A DNA stretch of 64,000 nt from the NCBI RefSeq assembly GCF_000420645.1, contig NZ_ATVI01000006.1:904073-968072 (forward strand), given 5' to 3'. The notes below the pieces were generated by a model that was not told where the DNA came from, did no database searches, and saw only the letters and a list, made by a program, of their open reading frames with translations. The stretch comes from Nevskia ramosa DSM 11499 (GTDB lineage Bacteria > Pseudomonadota > Gammaproteobacteria > Nevskiales > Nevskiaceae). Made by a program: the position numbers and the translations under genes. Of the stretch, positions 1 through 8,139 are shown piece by piece (position 1 is the stretch's first letter; each line of letters opens with the position of its first letter).

Positions 1-1119
1 ATCGAAGGCAGTGCCTTCCAGGCCGAAGTCGATGCACGCCAGGTGATGTCGGTGCCCTGCATCTTCCTCAATGGCGAAGTGTTCGCTGCGGGCCGCATGG
101 GCGTCGATGAAATCCTCGCCAAGCTCGATACCGGCGCGGCTGCTCGCGAAGCCGAGAAGCTGAAAGAGAAGGCGCCTTATGACGTGCTGATCGTCGGCGG
201 CGGCCCGGCCGGCGCGGCGGCGGCGATCTATGCGGCGCGCAAGGGCATTCGTACCGGTGTTGTCGCCGAGCGTTTCGGTGGCCAGGTGGTCGACACCATG
301 GGCATCGAAAACCTGATCTCGATCCCGGAAACCGAAGGTCCGAAGCTGGTCGCGGCGATGGAGAATCATGTCGGCCACTACGAAGTCGACATCATGAAGC
401 TGCAGCGCGCCGACCAGCTCACGAGTGATGGCGACATGGTCAACGTCGTGCTGGCCAGCGGTGCCACCTTGAAGTCCAAGACCGTGATCCTCGCCACCGG
501 CGCGCGCTGGCGGCAGATGAACGTGCCCGGCGAAGACCAGTATCGCAACAAGGGCGTGGCCTATTGCCCGCATTGCGACGGGCCGCTGTTCAAGGGCAAG
601 CGGGTGGCGGTGATCGGCGGCGGCAACTCCGGCGTCGAAGCGGCGATCGATCTCGCCGGCATCGTCAGCCACGTCACCCTGATCGAGTTCGATGGCCAAT
701 TGCGGGCCGACGCGGTGCTGCAGCGCAAGCTCAACAGCCTGACGAACGTCCGCGTGATCACCTCGGCGCAGACCACCGAAGTGCTTGGCGACGGAGCCAA
801 GGTCAACGGATTGAACTACAAGGATCGCGGTACCGGCGACATCCACACGGTCGAACTGGAAGGCGTCTTCGTGCAGATCGGCCTGCTGCCGAACAGCGAC
901 TTCCTGAAGGGCTCGGTGGACTTGAGCCCGCGCGGTGAAGTGATCGTCGACGCGCGCGGTGCAACGTCGATGGCGGGCGTGTTCGCCGCTGGCGACGTCA
1001 CCACCACGCCGTACAAGCAGATCATCATCGCGATGGGCGAAGGCTCGAAAGCGGCGCTGAGCGCCTTCGATCACCTGATCCGCATGGCGGTGCCGGAAGC
1101 AGCGCGCAAGGCCGCGTAA
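1..1119 (+). CDS. ahpF: Alkyl hydroperoxide reductase subunit F, 5'-truncated by the window edge
   Basis: NADH- and FAD-dependent disulfide reductase that recycles the peroxiredoxin AhpC, so that hydrogen peroxide and organic peroxides are reduced in the cytoplasm. The frame is open from base 1 and gives 372 residues. The start of the window encodes the end of the N-terminal thioredoxin-like domain (a VPCIFLNG segment). The FAD-binding motif [10 protein letters not shown] follows, then the redox-active pair CPHC at window residues 189 and 192, then the NADH-binding motif [10 protein letters not shown]. The C-terminal FAD motif is FAAGDVTT. The whole visible part aligns well with E. coli AhpF from memory. 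Full-length AhpF is about 520 residues, so roughly 150 are missing upstream, where ahpC would also be expected. A strong terminator follows. Confidence 0.96.
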   Translation: MEGSAFQAEVDARQVMSVPCIFLNGEVFAAGRMGVDEILAKLDTGAAAREAEKLKEKAPYDVLIVGGGPAGAAAAIYAARKGIRTGVVAERFGGQVVDTMGIENLISIPETEGPKLVAAMENHVGHYEVDIMKLQRADQLTSDGDMVNVVLASGATLKSKTVILATGARWRQMNVPGEDQYRNKGVAYCPHCDGPLFKGKRVAVIGGGNSGVEAAIDLAGIVSHVTLIEFDGQLRADAVLQRKLNSLTNVRVITSAQTTEVLGDGAKVNGLNYKDRGTGDIHTVELEGVFVQIGLLPNSDFLKGSVDLSPRGEVIVDARGATSMAGVFAAGDVTTTPYKQIIIAMGEGSKAALSAFDHLIRMAVPEAARKAA

Positions 1120-1133
1120 GCCGGGCGATGGAC

Positions 1134-1167
1134 AAAAAATGCCGGTCTTCGCGCGCGGCATTTTTTT
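1134..1167. terminator. Bidirectional rho-independent terminator
   Basis: A run of A and TGCCG (1134-1144) pairs with CGGCA and a run of T (1156-1166) around an 11-base loop. The A and T tracts flank the GC core on both sides, so it can serve both ahpF on the plus strand and the YeeE genes converging on the minus strand. Confidence 0.85.
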
Positions 1168-1216
1168 GTGTGTCACACCGTTTGGCGGCCCTTGCCCGCA
1201 GCGCCGCGAGTTCGCT

Positions 1217-1636
1217 TTAACTCAGCCGCGTTGAAGTCCGATCCCGCAGCCACATGCCGGCGATCATCGTCACCACGAACAGCAGCACTTGTGGCGAGCC
1301 GGAAGCGAGATTGGCGATCGCCGGGCCCGGGCACAGGCCGGAGATGCCCCAGCCGATGCCGAACAGCACCGCACCGATCAGCAGCGGACGGTCGATGTCG
1401 CGTTTGGTCGGCAGCTGAAAGCGCTCGGCGAACAGCGGCCGCTGACTGCGGCGCACCCACCAGAACACCGGAAAGGTGATCAGCAGCGCCGAGCCCATCA
1501 CGAAACCAAGCGATGGATCCCATTGGCCGGCGACATCGAGAAACGACGCGACCTTGGCCGGGTCGGTCATGCCGCCCAAGGCCAGGCCGGCGCCGAACAG
1601 CAGGCCCGAGAGCAGAGCGATCAGCGCGGTTTTCAT
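1217..1636 (-). CDS. YeeE/YedE-family (DUF6691) half-permease, second of a pair
   Basis: Small hydrophobic inner-membrane protein of 139 residues. It has about four membrane segments and the family motif LFGIGWGISGLCPGPAI, with a conserved cysteine in GLCPGP. YeeE/YedE proteins import thiosulfate or related sulfur species; split pairs like this one occur beside persulfide dioxygenases (BigR/PmpR-type sulfide-response clusters). Its ATG overlaps the stop of the upstream partner by four bases (ATGA, 1633-1636), which indicates translational coupling. It is the last gene of the minus-strand sulfur operon. The substrate is inferred from the family, not seen. Confidence 0.85.
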   Translation of the reverse strand: MKTALIALLSGLLFGAGLALGGMTDPAKVASFLDVAGQWDPSLGFVMGSALLITFPVFWWVRRSQRPLFAERFQLPTKRDIDRPLLIGAVLFGIGWGISGLCPGPAIANLASGSPQVLLFVVTMIAGMWLRDRTSTRLS

Positions 1637-2079
1637 GCCGGGCCTCCGATCAGATGGCGGATCAGATAGACGGTGAGCACGCCGAAGGCCATGAAGGTGA
1701 TCGTCGCCAGGATCGAACGCATCGACAGGCGCGCAATGCCGCAGACGCCATGTCCCGAGGTGCAGCCCGAACTCATGCGGGTGCCGTAGCCGACGATCAG
1801 GCCGGCCGCGGCCATGCCGAGCCAGCCGGTCTGCAGTTGCGGCACCGGCAGCGAGGTCGCGAACGCGGTCAGCGCCGCAGCACCGATGACCATGCCGCCG
1901 AGGAACATCGTCCGCCAGCGGCGTTCGCCGGTGCTGCGATCGAGCACCAGGCCGCCGAGCACGCCGCTGACACCCGCGATGCGGCCGTTGAAGATGATCA
2001 TCAGGCCAGCCGCGGAACCGATCAGCAGGCCACCGCCGATGGCGCGCAGCCAGGCATCGGTATCAACAAGCACATTCAT
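1633..2079 (-). CDS. YeeE/YedE-family half-permease, first of a pair
   Basis: Inner-membrane protein of 148 residues with about four membrane segments. The signature [16 protein letters not shown] carries two conserved cysteines, of the kind that relay thiosulfate or persulfide sulfur through YeeE channels. It pairs with the following gene to make the equivalent of one full-length YeeE. The start codon overlaps the stop of the SulP gene by four bases (2076-2079), so three genes of this operon are translationally coupled. Import of a reduced sulfur compound is inferred from family and context. Confidence 0.87.
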   Translation of the reverse strand: MNVLVDTDAWLRAIGGGLLIGSAAGLMIIFNGRIAGVSGVLGGLVLDRSTGERRWRTMFLGGMVIGAAALTAFATSLPVPQLQTGWLGMAAAGLIVGYGTRMSSGCTSGHGVCGIARLSMRSILATITFMAFGVLTVYLIRHLIGGPA

Positions 2080-3848
2080 CGAATCAGCTCCGGAACGAGT
2101 TGGGAAAGAATAGGGTTTTCGATGGCCTGCGCGGCATCGTGGGCTGACAGATGCACGCGTTCTGTGCCGAGCTGCGCGAGCAGATCGGTGCCGGTGAGGC
2201 GATCCATCACCGGGCCCTTGACCTCGGCGAGATGCAGCCGGCCGCCAGCCTGCTTCAGTGCCTGTTCCAGCGTCTCCAGCACTTCCAGCCCGCTGGTATC
2301 GACATAGGCAACGCCCGACATGATCAGCACCACGTCGTGCGGCCGATCGGCCTCGACGATGTGCGCCTGCAGCTCGGATTCCACTCTGGGGGCGTTGGCG
2401 AAATACAGGGTTTCGTCGATCCGCAGCATCACCACGCCGGGCCAGGTGCGCACTTCATGGCGGCGTACGTTGCGGAAGTGCTCGGTGGTGCCGAGCTGGC
2501 CGACCACCGCGATGTGCGGCCGGCTGGTGCGATACAGGAACAGCAGCAGCGACAGACCGGCGCCGATCATCAGGCCGGTCTCCACGCCGGCCAGCAGCAC
2601 GCCGGCAATGGTCGCCGCCTGGGCCGCGCCATCGCCGCGGTCATAACGCCAGGTGTGGCGCAGATGCTTGAAGTCGACCAGCTGCCAGACGGCGACGACG
2701 ATGATGGCGGCGAGCACTGATTTCGGCAGGCTGGCCAGCAGGCCAGTGAACAGCGCGGCGGCCAGCGCCACCCACAGCGCGGTGATGACGGCGGCGAGCT
2801 GGGTGCGCGCGCCGGCATCGAAGTTGACCATGGAGCGCGCGAAGCCACCGGCCACCGGCATCGCGCCGGCGCAGGCGGCGATCAGATTGGTGGCGCCGAG
2901 CGCCATCAGTTCTTGGTCCGGGTCGATCTTCTCGTTGCGCCGGAACGCCAGCGCCTTGGCCACCGAGATGCTTTCGACGTAGCCGATCACCGCGATCATC
3001 GCCGCTGGCGCCAGCAGCACCCGCCAGCCGTCCTGCGTCAGGAAATCCAGCGACAGCGCCGGAATGCCTTGCGGGATATTGCCGACCACGGCGACGCCCC
3101 AGCGCCCGTGGGCATCGAAGGCGGCGGCGATCAAGGTGGCGGCAATCACCAGCAGCAGCGGCGCGGTGCGGCCGATGATCACCGCGTGCTCGCGCTGGAT
3201 ACCCACCTTGCTCAGCGCGCCGACCAGCGGCCCGCGCGCAGCGAGCAGCAGCACGATGGCGCCGAGCCCGAAGGCCAGGGTTTCGCCATCGAGTGCGCCG
3301 CGCTGCTTGAACAGCGCCATCAGGATGCCGTCGAGATGCACGTCGCGCGGCACCGGGATGCCGCTCAGGCCGGACAGCTGGGTGCCAATGATGAACAGCG
3401 CCGCACCAGTGGTGAAGCCGGCCAGCACCGGATGGCTGATGAAATGGGTCAGCCAACCCAGACGGAGTGCGGCCATCGCCAGCAGGATCGCGCCGGACAG
3501 TGCCGACAGGATCAGGGCGCCGCTCAAGTACTTCGTCGGATCGCCGCCGGCATAGGGCGTCAGCGCCGCCGCGACCATCACTGCCGCGACCGCGACCGGG
3601 CCCACCGCGAGCGTGCGGCTGGAGCCGAGCAACGCGTAGACCAGCACCGGCAGCACGCTCGCGTACAGGCCGACTTCCGGCGGCAGGCCGGCCAGCAGGG
3701 CATAGGCCAGCGCCTGAGGAATCAGCAGGATCGCGGTAATGGTGCCGGCGATGCCGTCCTGGGTGAACTGTGCGCGGTCACCGCTGCGCAGGTCATCGAG
3801 TAGCGGCAGCAGTCCTCGCCCTGGCTTGCGCCGCGTCGTGGTGCTCAC
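2076..3848 (-). CDS. SulP-family anion transporter with STAS domain
   Basis: 590-residue inner-membrane transporter. The first ~420 residues hold the multi-helix SulP transport domain, beginning with the family segment TAILLIPQALAYALLAGLPP. The C-terminal ~120 residues form a cytoplasmic STAS domain with the helix motif YVDTSGLEVLE. SulP proteins carry sulfate, bicarbonate or other anions. In sulfide-oxidation clusters such a protein probably exports sulfite or sulfate, or takes up a sulfur anion; direction and substrate cannot be read from the sequence. The start is GTG at 3848, four bases after the persulfide dioxygenase stop, so the genes are one operon. Confidence 0.93.
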   Translation of the reverse strand: MSTTTRRKPGRGLLPLLDDLRSGDRAQFTQDGIAGTITAILLIPQALAYALLAGLPPEVGLYASVLPVLVYALLGSSRTLAVGPVAVAAVMVAAALTPYAGGDPTKYLSGALILSALSGAILLAMAALRLGWLTHFISHPVLAGFTTGAALFIIGTQLSGLSGIPVPRDVHLDGILMALFKQRGALDGETLAFGLGAIVLLLAARGPLVGALSKVGIQREHAVIIGRTAPLLLVIAATLIAAAFDAHGRWGVAVVGNIPQGIPALSLDFLTQDGWRVLLAPAAMIAVIGYVESISVAKALAFRRNEKIDPDQELMALGATNLIAACAGAMPVAGGFARSMVNFDAGARTQLAAVITALWVALAAALFTGLLASLPKSVLAAIIVVAVWQLVDFKHLRHTWRYDRGDGAAQAATIAGVLLAGVETGLMIGAGLSLLLFLYRTSRPHIAVVGQLGTTEHFRNVRRHEVRTWPGVVMLRIDETLYFANAPRVESELQAHIVEADRPHDVVLIMSGVAYVDTSGLEVLETLEQALKQAGGRLHLAEVKGPVMDRLTGTDLLAQLGTERVHLSAHDAAQAIENPILSQLVPELIR

Positions 3849-3852
3849 CGGC

Positions 3853-4548
3853 TCAAGCGTTTCCGCAGGCGAGATTGGCCGGCACGGCGATGTCCATCAT
3901 CTTCGGGTTGGGCAGATTCAGGCCGTTCATGATCACCACGTACTCGCCTTCTGTCTTGCCGGCCAGGCGCGGGTTGTGGCGCTTTTCCTCACCGATCGAC
4001 GAAGCGTTCCAGCCCTTGTAGTCATGGGCCGGGTAGACGGTCACTTCGTCCGGCAGCCGGAACAGCTTGTTGACGATCGAATCCCAGCTCTTGTGCGGGT
4101 TGCCGCCCTGGAAATCGGTGCGGCCGCTGCCGCGGATCAGCAGCACATCGCCGGTGAACACGGCGCGCGGCTTGGCGGGATCGAGCACGAAGCTGAATGA
4201 CTCGTCGGTGTGGCCGGGCGTGTACAGCGCCTGCAGGCGAATGCCGTCGATGCGGATCGTCTCGCCTTCGCGAATCTGCTCGGATACGCAACTCGCCTTG
4301 GTGAATTCGCCCATGATGGTCACGCAGCCGGTGGCATCACGCAGATCGCCGAGCGCGGTAATGTGGTCGGCGTGGGTGTGGGTATCGATGGCGCGGATCA
4401 GCTTCAGGTCCAGGTCATTGAGGGCAGTGAGATAGTGCTGCGTCTGCTCCTTAACCGGATCGATGATCAGCGCTTCGCGACCCTGCCCGGAAGCCAGCAG
4501 ATAGGTATAGGTGCTCGATACGGGATCGAAGAACTGGCGAAAAAGCAT
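3853..4548 (-). CDS. Persulfide dioxygenase (ETHE1/Blh-type metallo-beta-lactamase-fold protein)
   Basis: 231-residue non-haem iron enzyme that oxidises glutathione persulfide to sulfite and glutathione, the second step of sulfide detoxification after sulfide:quinone reductase. The metal-binding motif THTHADH lies near residues 55-61. The ETHE1 signature TGDVLLIRGSGRTDFQGG and a YPAHDYKG segment follow. Length fits single-domain ETHE1 and Blh proteins; there is no fused rhodanese domain. It is the first gene of the minus-strand operon and diverges from the flavoprotein at 4658. A leader of about 110 AT-rich bases separates the two. Confidence 0.94.
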   Translation of the reverse strand: MLFRQFFDPVSSTYTYLLASGQGREALIIDPVKEQTQHYLTALNDLDLKLIRAIDTHTHADHITALGDLRDATGCVTIMGEFTKASCVSEQIREGETIRIDGIRLQALYTPGHTDESFSFVLDPAKPRAVFTGDVLLIRGSGRTDFQGGNPHKSWDSIVNKLFRLPDEVTVYPAHDYKGWNASSIGEEKRHNPRLAGKTEGEYVVIMNGLNLPNPKMMDIAVPANLACGNA

Positions 4549-4556
4549 GATGATCT

Positions 4557-4610
4557 CGGGCTATTTATTTAGATGTATAAGTTATAACGTTATTCCATAA
4601 GCTGATTATA
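4557..4610. promoter_or_regulatory. AT-rich divergent promoter region with palindrome
   Basis: Strikingly AT-rich stretch in GC-rich DNA, between the divergent persulfide dioxygenase and sulfide:quinone-reductase-like genes. It contains the perfect 10-base palindrome ATAACGTTAT at 4584-4593. Sulfide-response operons of this kind are often controlled by ArsR-family BigR/SqrR repressors that bind AT-rich inverted repeats between the genes. That this is such an operator is inference; no ArsR-family gene is visible in the window. Confidence 0.5.
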
Positions 4611-4657
4611 GGATTGGGCTCTTGTTTCTCTCAAGCCCGTTCCGGGCGGAGCCGTTC

Positions 4658-5911
4658 ATGACGCAAACCTCCAACAGCGGCACCGTACTGATCGTCGGCG
4701 GCGGTGCCGCCGGCATCACCGTTGCGGCGATGCTGCGCAAGGCGCGTCCGGCCTTGAAAGTGACGATCGTCGAGCCCTCCGAACATCACTACTACCAGCC
4801 AGCCTGGACGCTCGTCGGCGGCGGCGCCTACGACATCGACAAGACCCGCCGGCTGACGGCCGAGCTGATTCCGTCCGGCGTCGAATGGGTCCGCGCCCGC
4901 GCCGCCGGCTTCGATCCGGCCGCCAGCGAAGTATCGCTCGACGATGGTCGCAAGCTTGGCTACGACCATCTGGTCGTCGCCGCCGGCCTGCAGCTCGACT
5001 GGCAGAAGATCGATGGTCTGAACGTCACCTTGGGACAGAACGGCGTCTCGAGCAATTACCGTTTCGATCTGGCGACCTACACCTGGCAAAGCATCCAGGC
5101 GGTGCGTGGCGGCGCGGCGCTGTTCACCCAGCCGGCGATGCCGATCAAATGCGCCGGCGCGCCGCAGAAAGCGATGTATCTGGCGGCCGATCACTTCCGC
5201 CGCAACAGTCTGAAGGTCGACGTCAGCTTCCACACGCCGGGGCCGTCGATGTTCGGCGTGCCGTTCTACGCCAAGGCGCTCAGCGAGGTGGTCGCCCAGT
5301 ACGGCATCACGCCGCGCTACAACCATAATTTGGTCGCCGTCGATGGTCCGGGCAAGCGCGCCGTGTTCGAGACCGGCCCGGCCGAGGCGCGCACGAAGGT
5401 CGAGTTCGGTTTCGATTTCCTGCACGTGGTGCCGCCTCAGTCCGCACCCGACTTCATCAAGAGCAGCCCGCTCGCCGATGCCTCTGGCTGGGTGGCGGTC
5501 GACAAGCAGACCTTGCGGCACACGCAGCATGCCAACGTCTGGGGCCTCGGCGATTGCACGACCACGCCGAACTCGAAGACTGCCGCCGCCGTCCGCGCCC
5601 AGGCGCCGGTGCTGGTTGCCAATCTGCTGCGTGCGCTCGGCGGTGCTGGCGAAGAAGCGCGTTACGACGGTTATGCGTCCTGCCCGCTGACCACCTCGCG
5701 CGGCAAGATCATGCTCGCCGAGTTCGTCTACGACGGCGTGGTCACGCCGAGCTTCGCTGGCGATCCGCGCATTCCGCGCCGCCGCTACTGGTGGCTGAAG
5801 AAACACTATCTGCCCTATCTGTACTGGGAGCAGATGCTGCGCGGCACGCCGGGGCCGGACTGGCACCGCAAGCGCGATTACCCGGAAGCAGTCCCGGCGC
5901 TCGTTCCCTAG
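4658..5911 (+). CDS. Sulfide:quinone oxidoreductase-like FAD flavoprotein
   Basis: 417-residue FAD-dependent pyridine nucleotide-disulfide oxidoreductase-fold protein. The N-terminal motif VLIVGGGAAGITVAAML binds FAD. The segments HHYYQPAWTLVG and KCAGAPQKAMYL (with its cysteine) and the C-terminal NVWGLGDCTTTPNSKTAAAVR with a second cysteine match SQR proteins of the human/Pseudomonas type. It should oxidise sulfide at the membrane, pass electrons to quinone and hand sulfane sulfur to glutathione for the neighbouring persulfide dioxygenase. The ATG at 4658 is chosen because GGGCGGA sits seven bases upstream; a TTG at 4622 is in frame but poorer. It converges with the AraC gene, overlapping it by four bases. 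Confidence 0.92.
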   Translation: MTQTSNSGTVLIVGGGAAGITVAAMLRKARPALKVTIVEPSEHHYYQPAWTLVGGGAYDIDKTRRLTAELIPSGVEWVRARAAGFDPAASEVSLDDGRKLGYDHLVVAAGLQLDWQKIDGLNVTLGQNGVSSNYRFDLATYTWQSIQAVRGGAALFTQPAMPIKCAGAPQKAMYLAADHFRRNSLKVDVSFHTPGPSMFGVPFYAKALSEVVAQYGITPRYNHNLVAVDGPGKRAVFETGPAEARTKVEFGFDFLHVVPPQSAPDFIKSSPLADASGWVAVDKQTLRHTQHANVWGLGDCTTTPNSKTAAAVRAQAPVLVANLLRALGGAGEEARYDGYASCPLTTSRGKIMLAEFVYDGVVTPSFAGDPRIPRRRYWWLKKHYLPYLYWEQMLRGTPGPDWHRKRDYPEAVPALVP

Positions 5912-6924
5912 CCGTTCGAATCCCGTTGCTGCCGGCGCCACTGGCCCGGCGCTAGGCCCGTCCAGCGCTGGAACGCTCGCGTGAACGCGGCCTGATCGGT
6001 GTAGCCGAGCAGCTGCGCAACTTCAGCCAGCTTCAGTCGCGGATCGCCGAGCCAGGCTTCAGCGAGGCCACGCCGGGTGTCATCGAGCGCGGTCTGGAAA
6101 CCGGTGCCGGCGGCATCGAGCCGGCGCTGCAGAGTGCGTGACGAGCAATGCAGCCGCCGCGCGCAGGCGGCGAGGCTGGCATCGCCCTCGCGCAGTGCGG
6201 CGGCAATCGTTTCCCGCAGGCGGCGCTCGAAATCATCGACCGGCGGCAGTCGCGCCAGTAGCGTCCGCGCCTGGACATCGAGCATTGCGCGCAGGGCTTC
6301 GTCGGGTTGGCGCAACGGCGCAGCGAGCATCGCGGCAGGCAGGCGGATGACGGTGGTCGGCGCGTTGAAGCGCACTTCGCAGCCGAAGAACGCCTGATAC
6401 GGCGCGAGATCGGCCGGCACCGCATTGATGAACGATACCGCCAGCGGCGCCGCCAGCGGCAGCGCAGTGATGTTGCGGGCGTAGGCAACCAGGGCGGCGA
6501 TCGCGCATTCGTCGACCAACTGGCCTGGTCGGCCACGCGCCTCGCCCCATTCCAGGGTCACGCCTTCGGCATCGAGCCGCACCGTGCCCGGATTGACGTC
6601 GTAGACCAGACGTTCGTACTCGGCGACTCTGCTCAGCGCTTCGGCCAGGGTTGCGCAGCACAAGGTCAGATAGCCGAGCAGGCCGAAATGCGCGGGCTGG
6701 ATGTGCGCACCCACGGCCAGCCCTAGCGCCGGTTCACCCAGCGCGGCATCGGCTTTTTCCAGCAATGCCGCCCAATGCGTGACCGGCACCCGGAGCAGCC
6801 CACCGGCATCAGCTGCTGGCGCAGATTCGCCGAGCACGGCCACGGCATCACGACCGCGCGCCGCCAAGTACTCGTGCAGCAGACGCACGTAAGTCGCGGA
6901 CACATGGCCATGCAGGGTCGTCAT
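5908..6924 (-). CDS. AraC-family transcriptional regulator (arabinose-binding-type N-domain)
   Basis: 338-residue DNA-binding regulator. Residues ~20-210 resemble the ligand-binding N-terminal domain of the OruR/ArgR-like AraC subgroup. The C-terminal ~100 residues form the two helix-turn-helix AraC domain (segments LAACARRLHCSSRTLQRRLD and KLAEVAQLLGYTDQAAFTRA). The start at 6924 (MTTLHGH) is preferred; the frame stays open upstream to 7314 but would overlap the divergent gene. It is divergent from the hydroxylase at 7037 with a 112-base gap, so it probably regulates that gene and itself. Its inducer is unknown. Confidence 0.92.
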   Translation of the reverse strand: MTTLHGHVSATYVRLLHEYLAARGRDAVAVLGESAPAADAGGLLRVPVTHWAALLEKADAALGEPALGLAVGAHIQPAHFGLLGYLTLCCATLAEALSRVAEYERLVYDVNPGTVRLDAEGVTLEWGEARGRPGQLVDECAIAALVAYARNITALPLAAPLAVSFINAVPADLAPYQAFFGCEVRFNAPTTVIRLPAAMLAAPLRQPDEALRAMLDVQARTLLARLPPVDDFERRLRETIAAALREGDASLAACARRLHCSSRTLQRRLDAAGTGFQTALDDTRRGLAEAWLGDPRLKLAEVAQLLGYTDQAAFTRAFQRWTGLAPGQWRRQQRDSNG

Positions 6925-7036
6925 CGTCGCGCAGCCGCCTTGGCGTGAAAGATCAAAAGAATGGCGGCGAGCGGTCAATCGGCGCAAGCCGGACCAGCGG
7001 ACAATCTGCTCAAACAAGACGCTGGAGGAGACCGCG

Positions 7037-7915
7037 ATGATGGACCTGATCAACTCGATGTTCGGCCCGCATATCGACTGGAAACAAGTGGTGCTGACGG
7101 CGATGACGCCGCTGTTCCTGATCGCCTTCGCGATCGAATGGCAGGTGATGCGCGGCCGTGGCCAGCGTGCGCCGTTCAACGGCAAGGAGATCGTTGCCAA
7201 CCTGATGCTCGGCGGCGCGTACCAGATCTTCGAAGTGATCGCCCATGCGCTGATCACGGCAGCAGCAGTGGCCTGGTTCTGGCAGCACCGCCTGATCGAC
7301 GAGCTGCCGGTCAACGGCTGGACGATCCTGCCGATCTTCTTCGCCGTCGAGCTCTGCTACTACGGCTTTCATCGCGGCAGCCATCGCATCCGCTGGTTCT
7401 GGTCGGCGCATGTCGTCCACCACACCGGCAAGGTCATGAACATGACCACGGCGATGCGCCAGAGCCTGCTTTATTCGATCACCGGCTGGTGGCTGTTCTT
7501 CATGCCGCTGGTGCTGCTCGGCGTGTCGCCGGCGGTGGTGTTCTTCCTGTACGGCGTGAACCTGAGCTACCAGTACTTCGTGCATACGGAAAGCGTCGGC
7601 AAGCTGCACCCCTGGATCGAGTACGTGTTCAACACGCCGTCGCATCATCGCGTGCATCACGGCCGCAACGCGCAGTACATCGACAGGAACTACGGTGGCG
7701 TGCTGATCCTGTTCGATCGCTGGTTCGGCAGCTTCGAACCGGAAGTCGAGAAGGTCGATTACGGCATCGCCGTGCGCCAGCCGGAAAGCCACAACCTGCT
7801 GGTCCTGAACTTTCACGAGTTCCGCGACATGTGGCGCGAGGTGATCAGGCCTGGCGCGGTGATCGAGCGGCTCAAGGTGCTGGTCAAGCCGCCGGAGTGG
7901 GTGCGGGGTAGCTAG
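7037..7915 (+). CDS. Sterol desaturase / fatty acid hydroxylase superfamily membrane protein
   Basis: 292-residue integral membrane di-iron oxygenase. The three histidine clusters that bind the two irons are all present: HRGSH (H112, H116), HVVHH (H125, H128, H129) and HHRVHH (H203, H204, H207, H208). Hydrophobic segments near residues 18-34, 60-82, 95-110 and 150-175 flank them. Members hydroxylate or desaturate sterols, carotenoids, alkylglycerols or fatty acids; the substrate here is not decidable. GGAGGAG lies six bases before the ATG at 7037; a second ATG follows immediately at 7040. The divergent AraC gene is its likely regulator. Confidence 0.92.
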   Translation: MMDLINSMFGPHIDWKQVVLTAMTPLFLIAFAIEWQVMRGRGQRAPFNGKEIVANLMLGGAYQIFEVIAHALITAAAVAWFWQHRLIDELPVNGWTILPIFFAVELCYYGFHRGSHRIRWFWSAHVVHHTGKVMNMTTAMRQSLLYSITGWWLFFMPLVLLGVSPAVVFFLYGVNLSYQYFVHTESVGKLHPWIEYVFNTPSHHRVHHGRNAQYIDRNYGGVLILFDRWFGSFEPEVEKVDYGIAVRQPESHNLLVLNFHEFRDMWREVIRPGAVIERLKVLVKPPEWVRGS

Positions 7916-7997
7916 CGCGCACCTGTACACGTGATCTGAAGGAGGGCCTTCGGCCCGTTCCGATGAAACTCCAACCCGTATCAGACAGGTTCAGAGA

Positions 7998-8015
7998 GTG
8001 TCATCAAACTGTATT
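7998..8015 (+). promoter_or_regulatory. Pho box (PhoB operator)
   Basis: GTGTCATCAAACTGTATT has two heptamer direct repeats (GTGTCAT and CTGTATT) eleven bases apart. It matches the Pho-box consensus at about 15 of 18 positions by my count. It lies about 125 bases before a phosphate-selective-type porin gene, which is the expected regulatory target under phosphate starvation. A second, poorer TGTC-rich stretch lies at 8055-8080 without correct spacing. Confidence 0.7.
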
Positions 8016-8139
8016 TATCGGCCAATAAAATCTTAGGGTTTTCATTGCCGATCGGCTGTTCTGTCTGAGCAGAGCTGTCAATTCGGAGAATATCAGCAAA
8101 ACATTCACATTAAATATACTTTCCGATTGTTACAAGACC

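Noticed and set aside
6925..7314. Extended N-terminus for the AraC regulator up to 7314
   Set aside because: It would overlap the divergent hydroxylase gene and adds no homologous sequence; MTTLHGH at 6924 is the normal start.
7944..7956. GGGCC-TTC-GGCCC hairpin as terminator of the hydroxylase gene
   Set aside because: The stem is only five pairs and no T tract follows.
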